Numbered from the stretch's first letter, positions 32,359-42,026 are shown. The stretch: 64,000 nucleotides of DNA from Reyranella soli (GCF_007992495.1 NZ_BKAJ01000018.1:62001-126000), one strand, 5' to 3'. A program made the numbers and translations. Notes: generated by a model not told the origin, from the sequence alone.

Positions 32359-32811
32359 CTATTCCGGAGCTTTGGCGAGGATCGCCTGCAGCGTCTTGGC
32401 GCCATGCGCATCGGTTGGCAGCACATCGCCGGACTCCGCGATGCGGCGACGTTGCGCCTCCTCCCAGTGGCGGCCGTCGAAGAACCGGGTGGGCTTCAGG
32501 CTGGGCCCGTCGATCTCGTCCAGGCAGCGGGCATTGACGATGATGCGGTGCGGCTGCGAGCGCGGGATGTAGAAGGGATGCATGCCGCAATGCGAGCAGA
32601 AGGTATGCTGCGCGACGCCGGTGCCGAAGGTGTAGGACTTGAGCGCGCTCTTGCCGCGCAGCAGCTGGAAGGCGGCAAGGTCCATGCTCAGGTGCAGCAT
32701 GCCCTTCTTGGTGCAGACCGAGCAGCTGCAGTTGGACATATCATCGAGGTCGACCTCGGCGCGAAACCGCACGCGACCGCAGTGGCATCCGCCTTCCCGT
32801 GTTTCCAGCAT
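32359..32811 (-). CDS. GFA-family (CENP-V/GFA domain) zinc protein
   Basis: 150 residues from the ATG at 32811 (GAGGAGG, 5 nt spacing). Zinc ligands are in GGCHCGRVRF, SNCSCSVCTKKG and TFCSHCGMHPF, the classic GFA pattern. The family name refers to glutathione-dependent formaldehyde activation, but most members have unproven activity. It begins 11 bp after the enoyl-CoA hydratase on the same strand, so the two form a small operon. Confidence 0.92.
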   Translation of the reverse strand: MLETREGGCHCGRVRFRAEVDLDDMSNCSCSVCTKKGMLHLSMDLAAFQLLRGKSALKSYTFGTGVAQHTFCSHCGMHPFYIPRSQPHRIIVNARCLDEIDGPSLKPTRFFDGRHWEEAQRRRIAESGDVLPTDAHGAKTLQAILAKAPE

Positions 32812-32821
32812 GATCGCCTCC

Positions 32822-33559
32822 TCAGTTGGCCTCACTCGCCGGCAAGCGCGCCATCATGACCGAAATATCGCGCGCCATCTCCAGTGCCTGCTCGATATCG
32901 AGCGACGCCGCGCGATGGAAGGTGCGCTTGGTCTGGCCGACGAATTCCGGATTCCACTTGGCGATGATCTCGGCCATCGCCAGAGCCGCCGGCAGGAGCT
33001 GGTCGTCGGGCACCACGCGGTTCACGAGACCGAGCTCATAAGCCCGCTGCGGCGTGATGTTCTCACACAGCATCAACAGCTCGAACGCGATCTTGCGGCC
33101 CATCACATGCACGGCATGCGCCGTGACCGTTGAAGCGGTCAGCCCGGCTCGCAGCTCAGGGAAGCCGAAGCGCGCGCTTTCGCCGGCCACGACGAGGTCG
33201 CTGCCGACGGCCAGGCTGCAGCCCGCGCCCAGGGCATAGCCGTGCACCGCCGCGATGATCGGCTTGTCGATGCGCGCCAGAAGCTTGAACAGGTCGATGC
33301 TTTTGTCGGCATGCTGCACCAGATGCTTGCGGTTCTCCGTGGTCAGCAGACGCGGCGAAGACGTGTCCATCCCCGGGCAGAAGGCTCGTCCGGCACCGAA
33401 CATGATCACGGCGGCAACCGAGTCGTCGTGCTGGACGGCGAGCAACGCCGCAGTCAGCGCCTCTATCAGATCGGCATTGAGCGCGTTCAGCTTCTTCGGG
33501 CGGTTCAAGGTCAGAAGCCGTATGGCGCCCCGCGTCTCGACCAGCAGCACATCGTCCAT
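32822..33559 (-). CDS. enoyl-CoA hydratase/isomerase family protein
   Basis: 245 residues from the ATG at 33559, with GGGAGG 5 nt upstream; the in-frame ATG at 33586 lacks one. Crotonase-fold motifs are 'AIRLLTLNRPKKLNALNADL', the oxyanion segments 'GRAFCPGMDTS' and 'HGYALGAGCSLAVGSDLVVA', and 'FGFPELRAGLTASTVTAHAV'. Glu in FPELR is one catalytic candidate. It probably hydrates or isomerises an acyl-CoA. It diverges from the CoA operon that starts at 33706 and may serve the same pathway. Confidence 0.92.
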   Translation of the reverse strand: MDDVLLVETRGAIRLLTLNRPKKLNALNADLIEALTAALLAVQHDDSVAAVIMFGAGRAFCPGMDTSSPRLLTTENRKHLVQHADKSIDLFKLLARIDKPIIAAVHGYALGAGCSLAVGSDLVVAGESARFGFPELRAGLTASTVTAHAVHVMGRKIAFELLMLCENITPQRAYELGLVNRVVPDDQLLPAALAMAEIIAKWNPEFVGQTKRTFHRAASLDIEQALEMARDISVMMARLPASEAN

Positions 33560-33705
33560 GCATGCCTCCCTGTTGCCGGCGATCATACAGCCGCGAGTTC
33601 CGGGCCAAGACTGCCGATATGAGTGAAATTCCGCAGATGCAGAGATCGCCTTGCCTTGGCCAGCCGCCGGCCGCCATCATCGGGGCCAGCTGAGGAGCGT
33701 CGAGC

Positions 33706-34686
33706 ATGCGCGCGTTGATCTGCCGCCAATGGGGCGGCATCGAGCAATTGCAGGTCGGCGAGGCACCGGTGCCGCGACCCGGTCGCGACGAGGTGCTGAT
33801 CCGGGTGAAGGCGACGGCGGTCAACTACGCCGATGCCATCATGGTCGCCGGGCGATACCAGACCAAGCCCGAGCTGCCGTTCAGTCCCGGGCTGGAGACC
33901 GCCGGCGTGATCGAGGCATGCGGCCCCGACGTGCATAACCTGAAGCCCGGCGATCGGGTGATGGCGATCCTGGCCTATGGCGGCTTGGCCGAATATGCCG
34001 TGGCGCCGGCCGCGGAGACCTACGTCATCCCCCAGGACCTGAGCTTCGCCGAGGCCGGCGCCTTCCCGATCGCCTACATTTCGAGCCACGTGGCGTTGCG
34101 CTGGCAGGGTCGGCTGGAACCGGGCGAGACGCTGCTGGTGCTGGGCGCCGCCGGCGGCGTCGGCCTGACCGCGGTCGAGATCGGCAAGGCCATGGGCGCC
34201 CGCGTCATTGCGGCGGCCAGCACGGCGGAGAAGCTGGCCGTGGCCACGGCGCACGGCGCCGACGCCACGGTGAACTACGCCAGCGAGAAACTGACCGAGC
34301 GGGTGATGGCGCTGACCGGAGACAAAGGTGCCGATGTCTGTTTCGATCCCGTCGGCGGCAGCCTGTTCGATGCGGCGCTGTCGTCGCTCGGCTGGGGCGG
34401 GCGCATCCTGCTGGTCGGCTTCGTCGGCGGCGTGCCGCAGATCCCGGCCAATCGTCTCCTGGTGAAGCATCGCTCCGCGCTGGGCTCGTCCTTGCGCTAT
34501 TTCCGCTGGCACGCGCCGGACAAGCTCGAACGGTCGGTCGCGGAACTGCTGCGCTGGCATGGCGAGGGCAAGCTGAAACCCTGCATCACCCACCGCCTGC
34601 CGCTGGAACGCGCGGTCGAGGGGATCCGCCTGCTGACCGACCGCCAGGCGCACGGCAAGATCGTGGTCGAGCTGGAGCCCGCATGA
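33706..34686 (+). CDS. MDR-family NADPH:quinone oxidoreductase-like protein
   Basis: 326 residues, with GAGGAG upstream. The GroES-like part is 'EVLIRVKATAVNYADAIMVA', 'PFSPGLETAGVIEACGPDVH', and the Rossmann site is 'LLVLGAAGGVGLTAVEIGKA'. Zinc-ligand cysteines are absent, so it belongs to the zinc-free QOR or acryloyl-CoA/crotonyl-CoA reductase-like branch. First gene of a tightly coupled operon; its stop overlaps the next start (ATGA). In this CoA context an enoyl-CoA reductase role is plausible but not proven. Confidence 0.93.
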   Translation: MRALICRQWGGIEQLQVGEAPVPRPGRDEVLIRVKATAVNYADAIMVAGRYQTKPELPFSPGLETAGVIEACGPDVHNLKPGDRVMAILAYGGLAEYAVAPAAETYVIPQDLSFAEAGAFPIAYISSHVALRWQGRLEPGETLLVLGAAGGVGLTAVEIGKAMGARVIAAASTAEKLAVATAHGADATVNYASEKLTERVMALTGDKGADVCFDPVGGSLFDAALSSLGWGGRILLVGFVGGVPQIPANRLLVKHRSALGSSLRYFRWHAPDKLERSVAELLRWHGEGKLKPCITHRLPLERAVEGIRLLTDRQAHGKIVVELEPA

Positions 34687-35438
34687 CGCAAATCCACCTC
34701 AGCCGGCCGGCCCGGCACGTCGCTCTGATCACCATCGACAATCCGCCGAAGATGAACGCCATGACGCGGCCGATGCTGGCCGAGCTCGGCCGCCTGTGGG
34801 ACGAGCTGGAGCGCGACGACAGCCGCTGCATCGTCGTCACCGGCGCGGGCGAGCGCGCCTTCTCAGTTGGCGCCGATGTCAGCGGCGACCTGTCGGCCGG
34901 CCCGGAGATGGCGCGCATGGTGAGCCACGCGCTGCTGAAGACCGACGCCTACAAAAAGCCGATCGTCGCCGCGGTGAACGGCGACTGCATCGGCGGCGGC
35001 GTCGAGCTGCTGCTGGCCAGCGACATCCGCGCCGCGGTGCCGAAGGCGCGCTTCGGCCTGACCGAGGTGAGGTGGTCGATCTACCCGTTCGGCGGCGCTG
35101 CCATCAAGTTGGTGCAGCAGATCGGCCATGTCCATGCCATGGACCTGCTGCTGACGGCGCGCCTGATCGATGCCGCGCAGGCGGCGACGCTGGGCCTGGT
35201 CAACCGTGTGCTGCCGCCGGAGCAGCTGATGGACTGGGCGCTGGAGACGGCGGCGATGATCGCAGCCAACAGCCCCTCGGCGGTGCAGGCGGTGAAGCGC
35301 CAGGTCAGCGGCACCATCGCCGACCACGCGTTGACCCGCGAGGCGCTCGAGCAGGAGCTGGGCGATGCCGTGCGCGCCAGCCCCGATTTCGCCGAGGGCA
35401 TCGCCGCGTTCCGCGAAAAGCGCCAGCCACGGTATTGA
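34683..35438 (+). CDS. enoyl-CoA hydratase/isomerase family protein
   Basis: 251 residues. Crotonase motifs are 'VALITIDNPPKMNAMTRPML', 'AFSVGADVSGDL', 'VNGDCIGGGVELLLASDIRA' and 'FGLTEVRWSIYPFGGAAIKL'. The start overlaps the upstream MDR stop by 4 bp and its own stop overlaps the ligase start by one base (TGATG), so translation is coupled through the operon. It likely acts on the CoA thioester made by the ligase. Confidence 0.94.
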   Translation: MTQIHLSRPARHVALITIDNPPKMNAMTRPMLAELGRLWDELERDDSRCIVVTGAGERAFSVGADVSGDLSAGPEMARMVSHALLKTDAYKKPIVAAVNGDCIGGGVELLLASDIRAAVPKARFGLTEVRWSIYPFGGAAIKLVQQIGHVHAMDLLLTARLIDAAQAATLGLVNRVLPPEQLMDWALETAAMIAANSPSAVQAVKRQVSGTIADHALTREALEQELGDAVRASPDFAEGIAAFREKRQPRY

Positions 35439-37072
35439 TGACGACGACCCGGCCGCAGAGCCGCACCCTCGGCGATCTTTTGGACGAGCTGGCGGCGACG
35501 ACGCCGCAGGCGCCGGCCCTGGTCAGCGGCGCCGAGCGCCTCGACGTCGCCGCGCTGAAGGCGCGCACCGACGATTTCGCCCGCGCCCTGCTCGCGCGCG
35601 GCATCGGCCGCGGCGATCGGGTGGCCTTGCTGTGCTCGAACCGCAGCGAATGGGTGGTGGCCGCCCTCGCCGCCGCCAAGCTCGGCGCGCCGGTGGCGGC
35701 CATCAGCACCTTCAGCACCCCGCGCGAGCTCGCCTATGCGCTAAGACATTCCGAAGCCCGGGCGTTGATCATGCTGAGCACGTTCCGCGACCGGCATTTC
35801 CTGCAGGCGCTGGGCGAGCTGTGCCCGGAGCTGGCACGCTGCCCGCCCGGGGCCTTGCAAAGCGCGGCGCTGCCGGCACTGCGCACTGTCGTCGTCCTCG
35901 ACCGCCTCGCCACGCCCGGCGCCTTCGGCCCGACGGAGTTCCTGGCGTGCGGCGCCGGCCTCGCTGCGCTGGAGAAGGCGCAGGCTGCCGTCACACCGGA
36001 CGACATCTGCTTCATCCTGTACACCTCGGGCTCGACCGCCGCGCCCAAGGGCGTAACCCTGGCGCACGGCCCGTTGCTGGCCAACGGCTTCGACATCGGC
36101 GAGCGCCAGCATCTCACCGCCGAGGACCGGCTGTGGCTCGCAGTGCCTCTGTTCTGGTCGTTCGGCTCGGCCAACGCGATGCCCGCGATCATGACCCACG
36201 GCGGTTGCATGGTGCTGCAGGAGGCGTTCGAGCCGGGCGCCGCGCTGGCGTTGATCGAGCGCGAGCGCTGCAGCGTCTATTACGGCATGGCCAACATGGC
36301 GCGCGCCCTTCTCGAGCATCCCGATCACCCCGGGCGTCGGCTGGGCGCCATGCGTACCGGCCTCACCATCGGCCCGCCGGAGGACATCACGCTCACCATC
36401 GAGGCGCTGGGCGCCGCGGAGCTCTGCACGGTCTACGGCTCGACCGAGACCTACGGTAACTGCGCCGTCACCGACGCGCACGACCCGCTCGAGCTCAGGC
36501 TCGTCACGCAGGGTCTGCCGCTGCCGGGTATGACTGTCCGCGCCGTCGATCCGGCGACCCGCGCGCCCCTGCCGCCGGGAGAGATCGGCGAGCTGGCGGT
36601 GCGCGGCTACACCACGCCAGGCTACTTCCGCGCCCCGGAGCTCGACGCCGAAGCATTCGACAAGGGCTGGTTCCTCACCGGCGATCTCGGCTCGATCGAA
36701 CCGAACGGTCGCGTGCGCTTCCGCGGCCGGCTGAAGGAGATGATCAAGACCGGCGGCGTCAATGTCGCGCCGCTCGAGGTCGAGCATGTGCTGCTGCAGC
36801 ATCCCGACATCGTGCAGGCTCACGTCGTCGGCGTGCCGGATCGGCTGAAGGGTGAGATCGTCGCCGCCGCCGTCGAGATGCGCTCCGGCACTGAGCACGA
36901 CGCCGCGGCGATCACCGCCTTCTGCCGCGAGCGACTGGCAAGCTACAAGGTGCCGACACGATTCGCCTTTCGCGCGGCGAGCGAATTCCCGCGCACGCCG
37001 ACCGGCAAGATCCACAAGCCCGGCCTGCGTCAGGAACTCGCCCAGGACCCAGCATCGGACGGCACGTCATAG
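35438..37072 (+). CDS. AMP-dependent acyl-CoA ligase
   Basis: 544 residues. The ANL core motifs are present: A3 '[21 protein letters not shown]', A5 '[11 protein letters not shown]', A7 '[20 protein letters not shown]', A8 '[20 protein letters not shown]', A10 '[18 protein letters not shown]' with the adenylating lysine. It activates an unknown carboxylate with ATP and CoA; the start is TGATG-coupled to the hydratase. An upstream in-frame extension to 34796 would overlap the hydratase entirely and is rejected. Confidence 0.94.
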   Translation: MTTTRPQSRTLGDLLDELAATTPQAPALVSGAERLDVAALKARTDDFARALLARGIGRGDRVALLCSNRSEWVVAALAAAKLGAPVAAISTFSTPRELAYALRHSEARALIMLSTFRDRHFLQALGELCPELARCPPGALQSAALPALRTVVVLDRLATPGAFGPTEFLACGAGLAALEKAQAAVTPDDICFILYTSGSTAAPKGVTLAHGPLLANGFDIGERQHLTAEDRLWLAVPLFWSFGSANAMPAIMTHGGCMVLQEAFEPGAALALIERERCSVYYGMANMARALLEHPDHPGRRLGAMRTGLTIGPPEDITLTIEALGAAELCTVYGSTETYGNCAVTDAHDPLELRLVTQGLPLPGMTVRAVDPATRAPLPPGEIGELAVRGYTTPGYFRAPELDAEAFDKGWFLTGDLGSIEPNGRVRFRGRLKEMIKTGGVNVAPLEVEHVLLQHPDIVQAHVVGVPDRLKGEIVAAAVEMRSGTEHDAAAITAFCRERLASYKVPTRFAFRAASEFPRTPTGKIHKPGLRQELAQDPASDGTS

Positions 37073-37082
37073 GGAGAAGCGC

Positions 37083-37538
37083 ATGCCCGGCCTGTATTAC
37101 GATCAATTCCAAGTCGGTCAGGTGTTCAAGCACCCGATCCGCCGCACGATCACCGAGGCCGACAACGTCTGGTTCAGCGCCATGACGCACAATCCCTCCT
37201 ACCTGCATCTCGACGAGGAGTACTGCCACAACGAGACCGAGTTCGGCCAGCGGCTGGTCAACAGCTGCTTTACGCTGGCCCTGATGGTGGGCATCTCGGT
37301 CGGCGACACCGTGCTGGGCACCGCCGTCGCCAACCTCGGCTGGGACGATGTGCGCTTTCCCAAGCCGCTGTTCCACGGCGACACCGTGCGGGTCGAATCG
37401 GAAGTGCTGGAGATGCGCGAGAGCAAGTCCCGCCCCGGCGAGGGCATCGTCATTTTCGCCCACCGCGCCTTCAACCAGAACGGCGAGCTGGTGGCCCATT
37501 GCAAGCGCTCGTCCCTGATGAGGAAGACGCCGGCTTGA
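37083..37538 (+). CDS. MaoC-family (R)-specific enoyl-CoA hydratase/dehydratase
   Basis: 151 residues from the ATG at 37083 (AGGGAGAAG, good spacing). The hot-dog fold is '[20 protein letters not shown]', '[20 protein letters not shown]' (catalytic Asp/His region) and '[20 protein letters not shown]'. Close in pattern to mesaconyl-/methylmalyl-CoA hydratase-like MaoC proteins. Last gene of the MDR-hydratase-ligase-MaoC operon, which would activate and break down a short- or branched-chain acid. Confidence 0.93.
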   Translation: MPGLYYDQFQVGQVFKHPIRRTITEADNVWFSAMTHNPSYLHLDEEYCHNETEFGQRLVNSCFTLALMVGISVGDTVLGTAVANLGWDDVRFPKPLFHGDTVRVESEVLEMRESKSRPGEGIVIFAHRAFNQNGELVAHCKRSSLMRKTPA

Positions 37539-37632
37539 CGCCTGACGCCCGGCGAGGATCAATCGAGACCGGCTTTTCCAGGTGCCCAATACGCCTTTGT
37601 CACGACGCGTGTCGCCGGGACCGCCTGCTGCT

Positions 37633-37752
37633 TCAGGCGCCGCCGGCCAGCGCCGGGCCTTCGAGCGTGATCAATCGAAAACGATCGGCCAGCCGCTCGG
37701 ACGCAATGACGGCGGCGTGCTTCATCAGCAGGCGCAGCAGCTTGGCGAGCAT
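37633..37752 (-). pseudogene. truncated N-terminus of a siderophore-interacting-protein-like gene
   Basis: A 39-codon frame starts at 37752, overlapping the methyltransferase stop (TGATG). It reads MLAKLLRLLMKHAAVIASER then LADRFRLITLEGPALAG. This looks like the first strand of the FAD-binding domain of siderophore-interacting (ViuB-like) ferric reductases, which are about 240 residues. It ends at TGA and the frame does not resume. I infer a deletion left only the first tenth of a gene that was coupled to the methyltransferase. Confidence 0.5.
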
Positions 37753-38447
37753 CACGAGGCCCTTACGGTGAACTCGTTACCGCGGCCTTCGTCGAGCGGA
37801 AGCGATTGCGAGACGTAACCGTTCGCGGGATTACGGATATATTCGAGATATCCCGGGTCGAACGCGTTTTCCCCGAGCACCACCGCTCCGGGTTTCAGCC
37901 GGGGTTCGACCAGCTTGAGGACCGGCAGGTAGAGGGCGAATGCGCCGTCGATCAGCAGCAGATCGACCTCGCCGTCGACATCGCACAGCGTCTCGAGCCC
38001 GTCGCCTTCGCGGATATCCACCAGATCGGCAAGGCCCGCCGCGTCGAGATTGGCCCGCGCCCGCGCCACCTTGGCGGGTTCGAGTTCACTACCGATGAGT
38101 TGACCACCTCCGTTGTCCCGGAGCGCAGCAGCCAGGTAGATCGTCGAAACCCCCATCGATGTGCCGAACTCGACGATCCGCGTCGCCTTGCAGGCGCGTG
38201 CGATAGCGTAAAGGAAGCGGCCATAGGTCGGCGAGACGGCAAGGAAATTGTCGGCGTAGCCGTGATAGATCGTCCGGTAGTCGGCGCGCTCCTCGGCGAT
38301 CATCTGCGCGGCCGCTTGCTCCAGTGTCGTGCCGGAGGCTTCGATAGTCGCCATGATCGCGCGGACATGCTCGCGGTCCGCAATCTCACCTTCCCGATGA
38401 AGCCGGTCCAAGATCCAGGCGACAGGCCCTCTGCTCAGCGCATTCAC
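37752..38447 (-). CDS. class I SAM-dependent O-methyltransferase
   Basis: 231 residues from a GTG at 38447 that has AAGGAAACATC upstream; in-frame ATGs further upstream have no ribosome site. SAM-binding 'KATRIVEFGTSMGVSTIYLA', 'GGQLIGSELEPAKVARARAN', 'EGDGLETLCDVDGEVDLLLI' then DGAF, and 'VLGENAFDPGYLEYIR' place it in the O-methyltransferase_3/catechol-type group. It is divergent from the broken AraC gene, which may once have regulated it, and coupled to the truncated downstream frame. Confidence 0.88.
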   Translation of the reverse strand: MNALSRGPVAWILDRLHREGEIADREHVRAIMATIEASGTTLEQAAAQMIAEERADYRTIYHGYADNFLAVSPTYGRFLYAIARACKATRIVEFGTSMGVSTIYLAAALRDNGGGQLIGSELEPAKVARARANLDAAGLADLVDIREGDGLETLCDVDGEVDLLLIDGAFALYLPVLKLVEPRLKPGAVVLGENAFDPGYLEYIRNPANGYVSQSLPLDEGRGNEFTVRAS

Positions 38448-38549
38448 GATGTTTCCTTTCCTGCTCGCCGATGGCGTACAGGGGGCAGGCCTTGGCGTCA
38501 TTGCGAAGTCTGGACATATTGTTATTCGATTCAGCCAATCGGCATCTGA

Positions 38550-39373
38550 GCGGAAACGACCATACCTATCCTGAGCGACCTGCCCGAGGCCTCCGAATGG
38601 ACCGATCCCGATGAGGTACCCCGTCCGATCGTCGCCTTTGGCTTCGCGACGGCGGATGTGGGACGAATCGAGCTGGACCTTCATCGCCACAAGAAGGGAC
38701 AGATCCTGCTCGTGCAGCGCGGCGCGCTCAGTTGCGAAGTCGAAGGCGGGCTGTGGATCGTGCCGCCGCGCAGCGCCGTCTGGATTCCGGGCGGGGCGCT
38801 CCATGCCATCAAGGCAAGCGGCGCACTCGAAGGCACAACGCCTTCGTCGATCCGCACGTCGACGCGCGCCTGCCGGCGGCTTGCTGTGCCGTTTCGGTGA
38901 CGCCTCTTTTGCGCGAGCTCCTGGTCCGTTCCGCGCACCTGCCTGCCCTCTATGAAGAAGATGGCGCGAACTCGCGGCTGGTGGCAGTGCTTCTCGACGA
39001 ATTCGCGGCGGCACAGATCGAGGACCTTCATCTGCCCATGCCGACCGACTCCCGCCTGCGCAGGATCGTGGACCTGATGATAGCCTCGCCGGCGGATCGG
39101 GGAACGTTGGAGGCTTGGGCGAAACGCGCGGGCATGAGCGAGCGGACCCTGGCGCGACTGATAAGCCGGGAGACAGGCATGAGCTTCGGCCGCTGGCGCC
39201 AGCAACTCGGCGTCATGCTTGCCGTGAAATGGTTGGCCGGCGGTGCGTCGATTCAGCAGGTGGCCGCCGACCTCGGCTACGAGAGCGTGCCCAGCTTCGT
39301 GACCATGTTCCGCAAGACGCTTGGCACTTCCCCTGGTCGCTACATGGCGGAACGCCATTCCGGCCGATCCTGA
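38550..39373 (+). pseudogene. AraC-family regulator, frameshifted
   Basis: A cupin sensor (WTDPDEVPRPIVAFGFATAD, ELDLHRHKKGQILLVQRGAL, WIVPPRSAVWIPGGALHAI) is in one frame until about 38835. The continuation NAFVDPHVDARLPAACCAVS with the HTH (LEAWAKRAGMSERTLARLIS, QQVAADLGYESVPSFVTMFR) is in the next frame. One base seems lost around GAAGGCAC. No ATG or good GTG is in place at the N-terminus (first candidates CTG at 38571, GTG at 38658). Both defects suggest an inactive gene, though one sequencing error could cause the frameshift. Confidence 0.7.
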
Positions 39374-39432
39374 GGCGGCATTGTCGGCCGGAGGCAAGGC
39401 GAGCAAGCTCCCTCTCCTGAGGAGAAGAAGCG

Positions 39433-40779
39433 ATGACGGCACGCAAGATGCGGCTCGGCTTGTCGATACGCGGCCATGGCTATCACCCGGCCGCCTGGCG
39501 CCATCCCGATGTGCCGGCCGACGGCACGCTGCATGTCGAGCATTATGTACGCAGCGCCCAGACTGCCGAGCGCGGCAAGCTCGACATGATCTTCTTTGCC
39601 GACGGCGCCGGCATTCGTCAGGGCGACACGCCGCGCGGCTCACTGGCGCGGACCGGGCGGGACATGGTCGAGCTGGAACCGATGACCTTGCTGCCGGCCC
39701 TGGCCATGGTCACAAGCCATGTCGGCCTGGTGACGACGGCGTCCACCACCTACAACGAGCCGTACAATCTCGCGCGCAAGTTCGCCACCTTGGACCTGAT
39801 CAGCAAGGGGCGCGCCGGGTGGAACGTGGTTGCCTCATGGTCGGAGCTCGAAGCGCAGAACTTCGGGCTGGAGACGACGCTGGACTACGACACGCGCTAC
39901 GCCCGTTCCGCCGAGTTCGTCGAGGTGGTCAAGGGATTGTGGGACAGCTGGGACGACGGCGCTCTCGTGTTCGACAAGGCGGGCGGCCGGTATTTCGACG
40001 AAGCGAAGATGCATGTGCTGGATCACCAGGGACGGTTCTTCAAGGTGCGCGGCCCGTTGAACGTCGCCGGCATGCCGCAGGGTCATCCGGTGATCGTGCA
40101 GGCCGGCGCTTCGGAGCAAGGGCGCGAGCTGGGGGCGGCGACCGCCGAGGTCATCTACGCGATCAGCAGCTCGCTCGACGGTGCGCGCGCCTACTACGCC
40201 GATGTGAAGGGGCGGATGGCGAAGTACGGCCGCGAACCCGATGACCTCAAGATCATGCCGGCGCTGTGTCCGGTCGTCGGCCGCACGCGGGCCGAAGCAC
40301 AGGCGAAGTATGACGAGCTGCAGGCGCTGTGGGACCCGCTGGCCGGCCTCGGCTCGCTCTACGGCACGTTCGGCGACTTGTCGGGCTATCCGCTGGACGG
40401 TCCACTACCCGAGGGCGTGCTGGGCAGCGGGGAGATACGCAGCCTCTCCGCACAGCTCGTCGAGCGGATGAGACGGGAGAAGCCCACGATCCGCGAATTG
40501 TACCTGCGCGCCGGCATCACGGGCTCGGCGCGGATCGGCACATCCGCTGACATCGCCGACACCATGCAGGAGTGGTTCGAAGCCGCGGCCTGCGATGGCT
40601 TCAACATCACGCCGGCCACCCTGCCCGGCGGCGGCGAAGATTTCGTCGAGCTGGTCGTTCCCGAACTGCAGCGCCGCGGGCTGTTTCGCACCGAGTACGA
40701 AGGCAGGACCTTGCGGGAAAATCTCGGCCTGCGAGCTGTGACGAGCCGCTACCGCCGGGAACGCCAGGCAGCGGATTGA
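39433..40779 (+). CDS. flavin-dependent monooxygenase, NtaA/SnaA/DszA/SoxA family
   Basis: 448 residues with GAGGAGAAGAAG upstream. The family N-terminus is 'RKMRLGLSIRGHGYHPAAWR', then 'AQTAERGKLDMIFFADGAGI', 'STTYNEPYNLARKFATLDLI', 'SKGRAGWNVVASW' and 'PVIVQAGASEQGRELGAATA'. Members use FMNH2 supplied by a separate reductase and oxygen to oxidise aromatics, sulfones or aminopolycarboxylates. Position ahead of ring-cleavage genes suggests it prepares the ring substrate. No flavin reductase is in the cluster. Confidence 0.93.
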   Translation: MTARKMRLGLSIRGHGYHPAAWRHPDVPADGTLHVEHYVRSAQTAERGKLDMIFFADGAGIRQGDTPRGSLARTGRDMVELEPMTLLPALAMVTSHVGLVTTASTTYNEPYNLARKFATLDLISKGRAGWNVVASWSELEAQNFGLETTLDYDTRYARSAEFVEVVKGLWDSWDDGALVFDKAGGRYFDEAKMHVLDHQGRFFKVRGPLNVAGMPQGHPVIVQAGASEQGRELGAATAEVIYAISSSLDGARAYYADVKGRMAKYGREPDDLKIMPALCPVVGRTRAEAQAKYDELQALWDPLAGLGSLYGTFGDLSGYPLDGPLPEGVLGSGEIRSLSAQLVERMRREKPTIRELYLRAGITGSARIGTSADIADTMQEWFEAAACDGFNITPATLPGGGEDFVELVVPELQRRGLFRTEYEGRTLRENLGLRAVTSRYRRERQAAD

Positions 40780-40828
40780 CACTCCTGGAACACCAGACCA
40801 GCTTTGCAACGCCACGGGAGAATGCCAA

Positions 40829-41704
40829 ATGGCAGAGATCGTGTTCGCGGCCGGCGCGCCGCATGCACCCGGCCTGATCGGCTTGCTCGAAGCCGCCCCT
40901 GCCGACGTCAAGGACATCGTCGTCAGCACCTATCGTAATCTCGCGAGCGCCATGGTGTCGGCCAAGGCGGATGTCCTGATCGTGTTCGCCAACGATCACC
41001 TCGCCAACAGCCGCATCCGCGCCTATCCGGACTTCCTGATCGGCATGGCCAACGAGCATCGCGGCCCCTTCGAATGGTTCAAGCCGTGGATCGGCTGCGA
41101 GGACTACACCGTGAAAGGCGCGCCTGAAATCGCCGCCGCGCTGTTCAACGGCATGACCCGGCGCGGCATCCGCATGTTCGCCCAGACCGAGAACCTCAAG
41201 TTCGACGACAACATCTCGGTGCCGGTGCAGCTCACCAGGCTTGCCGAGCTGGGGATTCCGATGGTGCCGGTCCTGCAGAACTGCACCGTTCCGCCGATCC
41301 CCGACCAGCATCGCTGCTACGCCGTCGGCGAGGCGCTTGGCGACTTCATCCGCAACGACCTGCCCGCCGACATGCGCGTGGCGCTTCTCGGCTCCGGCGG
41401 CCTCAGCCACGAGCCCGGCGGTGCGCGCTACTACTTCATCGACGAGGCCTTCGACCGCTGGTTTCTCGACCTCGTCGCCTCCGGCGACCACGCGACGCTC
41501 TTGAAGGAGTTGACGCTGGAGAAGATGGAGGCCGCGGGCTCCGGCGGCACCTCCGAATTGCTGTCGTGGGTGGTCGTGCTCGGCGCGATCGGCTCGAAGC
41601 CCGGCAAGAATTTCGGCTACACCGTCCACCGCGACTTCAAGTGCGGCGTCGGCGCCGTGCTGTGGGACATGGATGCCAACCTGCCGAAGCGCCGTGCGGC
41701 GTAG
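40829..41704 (+). CDS. class III extradiol ring-cleavage dioxygenase, LigB-type beta subunit
   Basis: 291 residues. Metal and acid-base histidines are in GAPHAPG, FANDHLAN and 'SGGLSHEPGG'; the C-terminal 'GGTSELLSWVVVLGAIGSKP' is also characteristic of LigB/2,3-dihydroxyphenylpropionate dioxygenases. It opens an aromatic ring next to adjacent hydroxyls using Fe(II) and oxygen. The LigA-type alpha subunit lies 11 bp downstream, the reverse of the usual ligA-ligB order. The substrate is unknown (catechol, protocatechuate or gallate-like). Confidence 0.92.
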   Translation: MAEIVFAAGAPHAPGLIGLLEAAPADVKDIVVSTYRNLASAMVSAKADVLIVFANDHLANSRIRAYPDFLIGMANEHRGPFEWFKPWIGCEDYTVKGAPEIAAALFNGMTRRGIRMFAQTENLKFDDNISVPVQLTRLAELGIPMVPVLQNCTVPPIPDQHRCYAVGEALGDFIRNDLPADMRVALLGSGGLSHEPGGARYYFIDEAFDRWFLDLVASGDHATLLKELTLEKMEAAGSGGTSELLSWVVVLGAIGSKPGKNFGYTVHRDFKCGVGAVLWDMDANLPKRRAA

Positions 41705-41715
41705 GGAGGGCACTC

Positions 41716-42024
41716 ATGGGACTCGAGAAATTTGACCCCGCCCTTGCGGTCCACGACCTGATCCAGGACCTGAAATGGTCGGTCGAGCTGCGCGCGGAAT
41801 TCGCCGCCAACGAAGCTGCCGTGCTCGATTGCTACCCGCTGCGCCAGGACGAACGGCGGGCGATCGAGACGAGGAACTTCCTGGCGCTCTACGATATGGG
41901 CCTTCACCCCTACCTCGGCGGTCAGCTTGCCCGCCTGATCTTCGGGAACGAAGCCGGCAAAGGCGCGACGGTTGCCGTGAACAAGCTCGTCGAGTCGCTG
42001 CAAGGCAAAGGATCGGTCGCGTAA
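41716..42024 (+). CDS. LigA-type alpha subunit of extradiol dioxygenase
   Basis: 102 residues from the ATG at 41716 (AGGGAGGG upstream). 'KWSVELRAEFAANEAAVLDC', 'YPLRQDERRAIETRNFLALY', 'DMGLHPYLGGQLARLIFG' match the protocatechuate 4,5-dioxygenase alpha chain (LigA fold), which caps the active site of the LigB subunit. It is separate here, in contrast to gallate dioxygenases where the two are fused. Confidence 0.92.
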   Translation: MGLEKFDPALAVHDLIQDLKWSVELRAEFAANEAAVLDCYPLRQDERRAIETRNFLALYDMGLHPYLGGQLARLIFGNEAGKGATVAVNKLVESLQGKGSVA

Positions 42025-42026
42025 TC

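Noticed and set aside
34796..35437. N-terminal extension of the acyl-CoA ligase by 214 codons.
   Set aside because: It overlaps the whole hydratase gene in another frame and is Arg-rich. The TGATG-coupled start at 35438 fits the family length.
37752..39014. A 420-codon frame for the O-methyltransferase with an extra N-terminus.
   Set aside because: The extra part is antisense to the AraC gene and has no ribosome site; GTG at 38447 does.
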